A stretch of DNA of 19,004 bases from assembly GCA_964478915.1 (NCBI GenBank), contig CAYZKG010000045.1, positions 1-19,004 on the forward strand. The letters are read 5' to 3'. The notes under the pieces were generated by a model. It worked only from the letters and a program-made list of their open reading frames with translations, had not been told where the DNA came from and did not search any database. Numbering within the stretch: the first letter of the stretch is position 1; each line of letters begins with the position of its first letter. The position numbers and the translations under genes were made by a program. This DNA comes from CAYJUM01 sp964478915 (GTDB taxonomy: Bacteria > Nitrospirota > Nitrospiria > Nitrospirales > Nitrospiraceae). This document shows positions 12,922-19,004 of the stretch, one piece after another.

Positions 12922-14298
12922 TTACTGCACCGGCCCTGCCGTCATTGGAAATCCAATCCGTAGTTGAAGGACCCGATCCAGGACGGTCAATCGAAAAGCC
13001 TGGTCGCCTATCCGTCCTGAGGAGACATCGGCGGCCTGCAAGCCGAGAAACTCAGCCACCGACGAGGTCACGGTCAGGACGACCTTTCCTTCTATGGTCC
13101 GGTCCCCGGGGACCACTGCATGGATCGGCAGGGCCGGAGTCAGTGTGGCCCGGGCCTTCAAAAAAGCCTGGAGGTGGTTCATTCCTTCCTCGTTGCCAAG
13201 GTCAGCCAACAAAATGACCCCAAAGGCGGCGGGAAGGTACTGCTCCCATACTGAGAAAAACCGCTTCTCTGCACGGACCGCGATGAGGTGGAGGACCGTA
13301 TCCCGCGACACCCGCACGCGACCAAAGTCGGTCCTGTGCCGGGCAAAAGGCTCTTCCGTTCCGGTGGCAGCCCAGCGTGATTCCGAGAGATCTTTCACCA
13401 CCCCGTCGATAAACTCACTTTTGCCGGAGTGCGCCACCCCCACCACCAGGATGCGAATCACGGCCGGCCTACTGCTCCCCATCGTCGAATGTAGCAGCCG
13501 GCCTGCGTGCTGAAGCGCGCTCAGGACGCGGCCCACATGGGTCGGGCCGAATTCGGAGTCCTCGGCAAAGGGGGCATCCTGCACTCGCCGTTCATGGGCC
13601 TCGAGGGTCCGAAGATCCTGAATGAGAAGGTTGGCCATGCTGGCCGTGATCGGCATCCGGTCAGGAGCCGCGCCCGGTAAGAACAAGAAGCGGCCGGTTT
13701 TCCAGCCCAGCAGCACGAACAGCGGTTCGTCCCGCTTGGGCGACAGGATGTCCGCATGCACGATGCCTCCTTCCCGGAAGTAAATCGTGCCGCTGCGCTC
13801 GCCGTGGCTGAGCACCAGCGCCCCGGTCCTCTGCTCCAGTTCGAGCGTCTGGATCATGTCCAAGAGGTTCACGTCGTCCAACCGTCCGCTGAGACCGATC
13901 TCCCCGAGCGGAATCTTCCGCGCCTGCTCGATCCGGTCCATGGCGGTCTCGACGCTCTGCGCCAGTCGCTGAAGAGGGCATGGCTTGGTGAGGTAGTCAT
14001 CCGCCCCGACCTTTCGGGCTCTTGCCTTGTCTGTGTCCTCGTCTCGCCCCGTCAGGAAGATAAACGGAATGGCCCGGGTCGTTTCATCGCGCCGGAGGCG
14101 GCTGCAGAGTTCGTAGCCGTCCATGCCGGGCATGATGATATCGGCGATGATCAGGTCCGGACGGTCCCGCGCGATCTCCCTCAGGGCTTCATCGCCGCTC
14201 AGGACGGCGGCCACCTGGTAGCGCTGCTCCTCGAAGTAGAGCGACGCGATCCGGAGCCACTTGGGGTCATCATCGACGATCAGGATCTTGCGAGCCAT
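12922..14298 (-). CDS. Response regulator: REC-PATAN (DUF4388)-degenerate GTPase
   Basis: Predicted protein of 458 residues from ATG (complement of 14296-14298) with AAGGA nine bases upstream; a GTG-type extension of ten residues is less likely. REC domain 1-122: acidic pocket VDDDP (8-12), phospho-acceptor D53 in IIADIIMPGMDG, T83 and K105. A PATAN/DUF4388 domain at about 131-235 carries GRLDDVNLLDMIQTLELEQ and later GTIYFREGGIVHA. The C-terminal part (281-445) resembles MglA/CvnD-type small GTPases. P-loop GVAHSGKS (287-294) and switch-I-like TDFGR (323-327) are present, but the PGQ of G3 is replaced by VRAEKRF and no NKxD-like G4 is seen. No DNA-binding domain. It probably passes phosphorylation state to a protein partner, perhaps in polarity or surface behaviour. 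The gene follows clpX by 59 bases. Confidence 0.9.
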   Translation of the reverse strand: MARKILIVDDDPKWLRIASLYFEEQRYQVAAVLSGDEALREIARDRPDLIIADIIMPGMDGYELCSRLRRDETTRAIPFIFLTGRDEDTDKARARKVGADDYLTKPCPLQRLAQSVETAMDRIEQARKIPLGEIGLSGRLDDVNLLDMIQTLELEQRTGALVLSHGERSGTIYFREGGIVHADILSPKRDEPLFVLLGWKTGRFLFLPGAAPDRMPITASMANLLIQDLRTLEAHERRVQDAPFAEDSEFGPTHVGRVLSALQHAGRLLHSTMGSSRPAVIRILVVGVAHSGKSEFIDGVVKDLSESRWAATGTEEPFARHRTDFGRVRVSRDTVLHLIAVRAEKRFFSVWEQYLPAAFGVILLADLGNEEGMNHLQAFLKARATLTPALPIHAVVPGDRTIEGKVVLTVTSSVAEFLGLQAADVSSGRIGDQAFRLTVLDRVLQLRIGFPMTAGPVQ

Positions 14299-14313
14299 AC
14301 CACAAGTCCTTGA

Positions 14314-14346
14314 GGCTAGAGGCACCATAGCCCATGGTCCCTAGCC
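14314..14346. repeat. Hairpin between clpX and the REC-PATAN gene
   Basis: GGCTAGAGGCACC (14314-14326) and GGTCCCTAGCC (14336-14346) can form eleven base pairs with two bulged bases and a nine-base loop. It covers most of the 59-base gap. There is no T-run on the transcribed strand, so a processing or attenuation signal is more likely than a full terminator. Confidence 0.4.
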
Positions 14347-14357
14347 CATTGCCTGCG

Positions 14358-15638
14358 TTAAGACGTCACGATCTGGGGCTGTCCGGTGCCGTTGATGACG
14401 TCATCGGTGATCACGACCGACTTCACGCCTTTCAGCGCCGGGACCTCGTACATGAGATCCAACATGACGTCTTCCAGAATCGTGCGGAGGGCCCGGGCTC
14501 CGGTCTTCATCGAGACAGCGCGGCGCGCGACCGATTTTACGGCGGCCTCGGTGAACCGAAGTTGAACGTTCTCCAACTCGAAGAGCGCCTGATACTGCTT
14601 GAGCAGGGCGTTACGCGGTTCGGTCAGAATCCGTTCCAAAGCGGCCTCATCAAGCTCGGCAAGCGTCGTGACGACCGGGAACCGGCCGATGAACTCGGGA
14701 ATGAGCCCGTACTTCATCAGGTCTTCGGCCTGGACCCGCTCCAACAAGCCGCCGGGTCCAGGCGCCTCGCGCGCGGGCAGGCCGGCCCCGAATCCCATGC
14801 GCCGCTCGGTCGTGCGCTGCGCCACGATCTGCTCGAGGCCGACGAACGCGCCGCCGCAGATGAACAGGATATTGGTGGTATCCACCCTGATGTACTCCTG
14901 TTCCGGGTGTTTTCGGCCACCCTTAGGCGGCACGTTACAGATGGTGCCCTCCACCAGCTTGAGGAGAGCCTGCTGGACCCCTTCGCCGGCCACATCGCGG
15001 GTGATTGACGCGCTCTCCGACTTTCGGCTGATCTTATCGATTTCGTCGATATAGATGATGCCCGTCTCGGCACGTTTAACGTCGAAATCGGAAACCTGCA
15101 AGAGCTTGTAGACGACGTTCTCGACGTCCTCACCGACGTAACCGGCTTCCGTCAGCGTGGTGGCGTCGGCAATGGCAAAGGGCACGTGCAGGATCTTGGC
15201 CAGTGTCTGGGACAGAAGGGTTTTGCCGGTACCGGTCGCCCCGATCATCATGATATTGCCCTTCTGGACCTCGACCTCTTTCAGCCGATTTCGACTGAGG
15301 ATACGTTTGTAGTGATTGTGCACCGCCACCGACAGGACTTTCTTGGCGCGGTCTTGGCCTACCACGTACTGATCGAGGATCTCCTTGATTTCGGTCGGCT
15401 TCGGCAGGTTGAGCGTTTGCTGGTCCTGCAAGAGCGGGGTGCCCGGAACGTCGGCAAGGAATGAACTGCAGAGCTGGATGCAGTCGGTGCAGATCAAGAG
15501 GTTGGATTCAGCCTGGCACCGGTGGCAATGGTAGCGTGCAGGGCCCTCCACGAGGCTTTTGACTGTGCTCTCCGGTTTCCCGCAGAACGAGCACAGGCGT
15601 TCGCGTTTGTCACCGCGCTGTCGCGATTCCCAAAACAC
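14358..15638 (-). CDS. clpX: ClpX-family AAA+ unfoldase with expanded zinc-binding domain
   Basis: Predicted protein of 426 residues, GTG start; the best ribosome site GGGGAGG lies 13 bases upstream, longer than usual. Core motifs are all present: VVGQDRAKK, Walker A GATGTGKT (133-140), pore loop GYVGED (167-172), Walker B IIYIDEID (194-201), SITRDVAGEGVQQALLK, RKH loop (242-244) and sensor IGRFPV. The ClpP-docking tripeptide reads MGF (281-283) rather than the usual IGF/LGF. The N-terminal zinc domain has C16/C19, C38/C41, C50/C53 and C57: one more CxxC pair than ordinary ClpX, caused by about 12 inserted residues. ClpX unfolds tagged or adaptor-delivered proteins and feeds them to ClpP. Here it is not next to tig, clpP or lon but follows a sensor kinase by 76 bases, so it may be a dedicated paralogue rather than the housekeeping copy. 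Confidence 0.93.
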   Translation of the reverse strand: MFWESRQRGDKRERLCSFCGKPESTVKSLVEGPARYHCHRCQAESNLLICTDCIQLCSSFLADVPGTPLLQDQQTLNLPKPTEIKEILDQYVVGQDRAKKVLSVAVHNHYKRILSRNRLKEVEVQKGNIMMIGATGTGKTLLSQTLAKILHVPFAIADATTLTEAGYVGEDVENVVYKLLQVSDFDVKRAETGIIYIDEIDKISRKSESASITRDVAGEGVQQALLKLVEGTICNVPPKGGRKHPEQEYIRVDTTNILFICGGAFVGLEQIVAQRTTERRMGFGAGLPAREAPGPGGLLERVQAEDLMKYGLIPEFIGRFPVVTTLAELDEAALERILTEPRNALLKQYQALFELENVQLRFTEAAVKSVARRAVSMKTGARALRTILEDVMLDLMYEVPALKGVKSVVITDDVINGTGQPQIVTS

Positions 15639-15714
15639 CGTTCTCTCAACGCCTCCCCGGTCTTGTTCCTATTCAGCGGCCTTGACGGCGCTCAACGGGG
15701 CCCTTCTTCAGAGT

Positions 15715-17700
15715 TCACCCCTTGGCGGTAGCTGCGTTGTCGTCTTTCGGGGGGCGGGCGGACGGAAGCCGGATCCTAAAGCTGGTTCCCTTGCCTTCCT
15801 CGCTCTGTACAGTGAGGCTGCCCCCGTTGTCCTCCACCAGCCGCTTGACGTTCGTCAAGCCCAGTCCCGTCCCGTACTCCTTTGTCGTAAAGAACGGCTC
15901 GAAGATCCGTTCCAGATGGATCGAGGCGATGCCGGTCCCGGTGTCGGCGACTTCGATCTCGATCGAGCTGTTCGCCGCGGCTCGGGCGGCCACGGTCAGG
16001 TGACCGCCTTCGGGCATGGCCTCCCGGGCATTGATCAGGAGATTCACGAGCGCTTCTTTCACCTGGTCCGGGTCCACGTAGACCTCCGCCAGCCCGTCGG
16101 TGAATCGGGTCTCCACCTTGACGTTCTCATATCCCCCTTGCGCTCTCCACTGCGCCAGCGCTGCCTGGACGATCTGCGCGGCCCCGATACTTTTTGGCTC
16201 CGGGGGCTTTTGCCGCGCGTATCGAAGGAAATCATTGATTCGGTGCGCGAGCCGGTCCACTTCATCGATGATGTAGCGCGTGACCTCCTGCTTGACCGTC
16301 TCGGGCTGGGCTCGCTCCAAGACGAGTTGAGCGGAGCTGCGGATCACTCCCAACGGGTTCCGGAGATCGTGGGCAAGAGCCGCGAGAAGTTGACCGACCG
16401 AGGCGAGTTTTTCCCGACGGATCAGCTCCTCCTGCTGGGCCTTCACGGTCCGGAGGCTCTCTTCCAGAGCGGTCCGCATCGCCTGGAAGGTGCGCGCCAG
16501 CTCTTCGATTTCATCACCGGTTCGGACGGCCGGCGAGGCGGGTTGGGACTCAAAATGCGTCGGGGACACGGGCTCCGGCAAGGCGGCGACGTTGCGCCGG
16601 AGGGTTTCGGCCTCCCGCTGCAAGGCGCGAATGGGGCCGACAATTTGTCGGCCTACCAGAAACCCGAGGGAGGACAGCACCACGACCAGCCCGAAGCCGA
16701 TCACGCCTACGGTCACCAGGAGCGAGTAGATCGGAGCAAAGGTCTCGCCCGGCTCCTGTCGAACGAACGCAAACCATCGATACCCCCCGAGGCTGGCGGG
16801 ACTCAGGCGGTGGGCAAATCGGACCGGCGCGGCGCCGATGATCGAGTTGTGGCCGCCATGGGCGTCGTCGTCAGCCACTAACCATAGAGGTACTTCGCGG
16901 GCCAGTTGGTTGATCAAGACTTCCTGGATGAGGTGGGCGGTGGGAGGCAGCACGGGGCAGATCAGCGGCGTGCCGGCCGTGTCCAGGAGCATGCCGTGTC
17001 CGGTCTCTCCCACGCGGATGGGCAAGATCGTATCGGTGAGCACTTTGCGCCGGATCACCAGCCCAACCACACCGATCGGCTTTTCATCCTTCTCGCCGAC
17101 GACCGGGACAGCGAGGTCGAACACATAGTCCTTCAAGGCAGGGTCAAGCCGCAGCGTGCTGACGTAGGCCGCATCGGGATCCTTCTGAAACGCCTCACGC
17201 CACCATTCCTGTCCGGCATTGCGGTATGAGACCTGTGCGTCGGTGGAGACAACCACTGCGCCATGGTTGTCGGCCACCACCACCCGCACGTACTCCCCAG
17301 CTTCCCCGGCCCAATCCTGGAGGTAGGTCGCAGTCCGATCCGTGCGGGTATCCTCGAGTTGGTCGGGCCAGAGCGCCTCTCCCTCCTCGAGCAGGCGGGC
17401 TATCTCGGACTCGGTCTTTCCCGCATACCGCCGGTTGGAGTCTTCCACCAGCACCCGGATCAAGACCGGCACTTTGGCCAGCCGCGCGGCACGATCGATT
17501 TCAGTATCGACCGCGGCGGCGATCCGGATCGCCGTGGACCGGGCGATCTCCTGAAAGCTGCTGCCGATGGAATGCTTGAGGCTGTTCGTGCTGTAGATGT
17601 AGGTCGCGGTCAGAGCCGCGATGCCCGGAACCATGCCGACGATCAGGAGGGAGATGAAGAATTTCTGCTGGAGACCGCCAGTCCGTGGCTTCCGTTCCAT
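15715..17700 (-). CDS. dCache-HAMP sensor histidine kinase
   Basis: Predicted protein of 661 residues, ATG start (complement of 17698-17700); only a weak GGAAG lies upstream. TM1 at about 12-35, an extracytoplasmic sensor of about 285 residues of the double-Cache type (conserved-looking WWREAF, YVFDLAVPVVG and GHGMLLD), TM2 at about 325-350, and HAMP from 351 to about 415. A helical linker leads to the HisKA domain with phospho-acceptor H444 in LAALAHDLRNPLG. The catalytic domain has the N-box N557 in NLLINAREAM, G1 DTGTGI (586-591), FFTTK and G2 GTGLGL (610-615). It is of the NtrB/AtoS-like class that pairs with sigma-54 regulators. Its start lies 50 bases after the stop of the response regulator gene, so the two form a cognate pair. 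The dCache fold suggests a small extracellular ligand such as an organic acid or amino acid; the ligand is unknown. Confidence 0.95.
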   Translation of the reverse strand: MERKPRTGGLQQKFFISLLIVGMVPGIAALTATYIYSTNSLKHSIGSSFQEIARSTAIRIAAAVDTEIDRAARLAKVPVLIRVLVEDSNRRYAGKTESEIARLLEEGEALWPDQLEDTRTDRTATYLQDWAGEAGEYVRVVVADNHGAVVVSTDAQVSYRNAGQEWWREAFQKDPDAAYVSTLRLDPALKDYVFDLAVPVVGEKDEKPIGVVGLVIRRKVLTDTILPIRVGETGHGMLLDTAGTPLICPVLPPTAHLIQEVLINQLAREVPLWLVADDDAHGGHNSIIGAAPVRFAHRLSPASLGGYRWFAFVRQEPGETFAPIYSLLVTVGVIGFGLVVVLSSLGFLVGRQIVGPIRALQREAETLRRNVAALPEPVSPTHFESQPASPAVRTGDEIEELARTFQAMRTALEESLRTVKAQQEELIRREKLASVGQLLAALAHDLRNPLGVIRSSAQLVLERAQPETVKQEVTRYIIDEVDRLAHRINDFLRYARQKPPEPKSIGAAQIVQAALAQWRAQGGYENVKVETRFTDGLAEVYVDPDQVKEALVNLLINAREAMPEGGHLTVAARAAANSSIEIEVADTGTGIASIHLERIFEPFFTTKEYGTGLGLTNVKRLVEDNGGSLTVQSEEGKGTSFRIRLPSARPPKDDNAATAKG

Positions 17701-17750
17701 GTGTGCGCGCGACTTCCAGAGATCGGCTCAGCGGAGCCGGAGGACGATGA

Positions 17751-19004
17751 CTACCCGAGGTTGTATTTGGCCATCCGATACCGGAGCGTGTTTCGCGTCA
17801 TCTTCAGCAGGCGGCTGGCCTCCGAGACGTTTCCACCGGTCTTCTGAAGGGCCTCCTGGAGCAAGGCCTTTTCCATCTCTTCCACCGACAGACCGAACGA
17901 CAGCAGGGGCGGGAGCGGTTGCGGCGATGAATCGCGGTGCGCAGGCTCCTCGGGGACCCGGAGATAGGACGGCAGATGCTCCGGCCGGATTTCACCCTGC
18001 TTGCACGTCATCGTGAGCCATTCCACGACGTTATGCAATTCCCGGACATTCCCGGGCCACGGGTGCCGCTTCACGACACGCAAGGCGCCCGGCGACACTC
18101 CGGTAATGCGGCTGCCCCGCTCGCGATTGGCCGATTTCAGGAAGGAGTCCAGGAGCGCGTCGATGTCTTCGGGACGCTCTCGCAACGGCGGGATGTGCAA
18201 AGGGCACACATGGAACCGATAGTAGAGGTCCTCCCGGAACCTCCCCTTCTTGATGAGATCGGGAAGAGCCTGATTGGTGGCGCCGATCACGCGGATATCC
18301 ACGCGCCTGCCTCGCATCCCCCCGAGCGGGTCGATGGTGTGATCCTCCAGGACGCGGAGCAGCTTCACCTGAGCGGCCAGGCTCATTTCGCCGATCTCAT
18401 CCAGAAACAGGGTGCCGCCATCCGCCAACTGGAAGCGCCCGGGCTTCGACTTTTTTGCGTCGGTAAAGGCCCCCTTCTCGTAGCCGAACAGCTCCGACTC
18501 CAGGAGGGTCTCGGGAATTCCGGCGCAGTTCAGCGTCACGAGCGGACCGGAGGCTCGCGAGCTGGCGTAATGGATGGCGCGGGCGAACAGTTCCTTGCCG
18601 GTGCCGCTCTCGCCGCTGATCAGGACCGTCGCATCGGTTCGGGCGACTTCCTTCGCGAGCCGTTTCACTTCGTTCATCTGGGGAGAGACGCTGACGATCT
18701 GGTCGAAGCCGAACCGCTCGCGAAGGCCGTCGCGGAGGGCTTTATTGTCCTGAGAGAGACGCCTCAGTTCGAGGGCCCGTGCGATCAGGATCTTCAGCTC
18801 CTCGTTGTCGATCGGCTTGGAAATGTAGTCGTGCGCACCCTTGCGCATGGCCTCGACGGCGGATTTGACCGTCCCGAAGCCGGTGATGACCAGGACCGGC
18901 ACATCCGGCAGCACCCGTTTGGCCGCATCCAGGATATCGAGGCCGGACACCTTGCCGAGCTGGAGGTCGGTGAGGATGAGGTCAATCTCCTGGCTCTCGG
19001 CGAG
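17751..19004 (-). CDS. Sigma-54-dependent NtrC-family response regulator (N-terminus outside window)
   Basis: The frame is open to the window edge, so 417 C-terminal residues are seen and perhaps 40 are missing. The rest of the REC domain shows the phospho-acceptor D13 of the visible part in LILTDLQLG and K63 in YISKP. The AAA+ domain has Walker A GESGTGKE (131-138), a sigma-54 contact loop reading GAFTDA instead of GAFTGA (178-183), Walker B GGTLFLDEIGEM (196 on), and GRFREDLYYRF with the arginine-finger region. A Fis-type helix-turn-helix ends the protein (about 372-417, GGNVSEASRLLKMTRNTLRYR). It would activate sigma-54 promoters after phosphorylation by the adjacent kinase. The promoter at 11803-11818 is the only sigma-54 site I found in the window and is a possible target. 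Confidence 0.95.
   Translation of the reverse strand, partial: LAESQEIDLILTDLQLGKVSGLDILDAAKRVLPDVPVLVITGFGTVKSAVEAMRKGAHDYISKPIDNEELKILIARALELRRLSQDNKALRDGLRERFGFDQIVSVSPQMNEVKRLAKEVARTDATVLISGESGTGKELFARAIHYASSRASGPLVTLNCAGIPETLLESELFGYEKGAFTDAKKSKPGRFQLADGGTLFLDEIGEMSLAAQVKLLRVLEDHTIDPLGGMRGRRVDIRVIGATNQALPDLIKKGRFREDLYYRFHVCPLHIPPLRERPEDIDALLDSFLKSANRERGSRITGVSPGALRVVKRHPWPGNVRELHNVVEWLTMTCKQGEIRPEHLPSYLRVPEEPAHRDSSPQPLPPLLSFGLSVEEMEKALLQEALQKTGGNVSEASRLLKMTRNTLRYRMAKYNLG

Noticed and set aside
15639..15714. Separate sigma-70 promoter for clpX (TTGAGC-N18-TAGGAA)
   Set aside because: Too few consensus matches in the -10 hexamer to support it.
15559..16881. Long rightward frame opposite clpX start and the sensor kinase
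   Set aside because: Antisense shadow; the kinase on the other strand has all expected motifs.

Overview
The window is a GC-rich bacterial chromosome segment with about a dozen protein-coding genes and no RNA genes, CRISPR arrays, transposases or phage genes. A run of ten N at 2160-2169 marks a scaffold join, so this is probably a draft or metagenome assembly. The taxon is inferred from overall flavour only: high GC, many c-di-GMP, two-component and sigma-54 genes, a REC-PATAN-GTPase protein, and an aldehyde dehydrogenase of the kind seen in nitrifying and anammox bacteria. I favour a Nitrospira-like member of Nitrospirota, with modest confidence.

Left part (1-3553). A probable 33-residue membrane peptide is read leftwards at the edge. 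It is separated by an AT-rich divergent intergenic region from a rightward membrane protein with two tandem beta-rich domains. Converging on that gene are two leftward genes: an RqcH/NFACT ribosome-quality-control protein and, downstream of it, a DUF6445-like putative 2-oxoglutarate/Fe(II) oxygenase. The linker of the NFACT protein is encoded by an imperfect palindrome that looks like an extragenic repeat.

Centre (3554-12805, all rightward). A Rossmann-GGDEF-EAL protein that may link a nucleotide cofactor to c-di-GMP turnover is followed by MutS2, which has its own candidate sigma-70 promoter. Next come a class III aminotransferase, an aldehyde dehydrogenase and an HPPD-like VOC protein. Together they look like a module that converts a terminal amine to a carboxylate and then acts on the product. 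An intergenic region with an 18-nt direct repeat and an inverted repeat leads to a strong sigma-54 promoter match in front of an unrecognised two-pass membrane protein. This is the most interesting regulatory unit of the window.

Right part (12922-19004, all leftward). In transcription order: a sigma-54-dependent NtrC-family response regulator (N-terminus outside the window), its dCache-HAMP sensor kinase, a divergent ClpX with an expanded cysteine-rich N-terminal domain, and a REC-PATAN protein ending in a degenerate MglA/CvnD-like GTPase domain. Spacings of 50, 76 and 59 nt are compatible with one operon, which would link envelope sensing, sigma-54 control, proteolysis and a GTPase-like output. 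The sigma-54 promoter at 11803-11818 is a natural candidate target of this regulator, but that link is inference.
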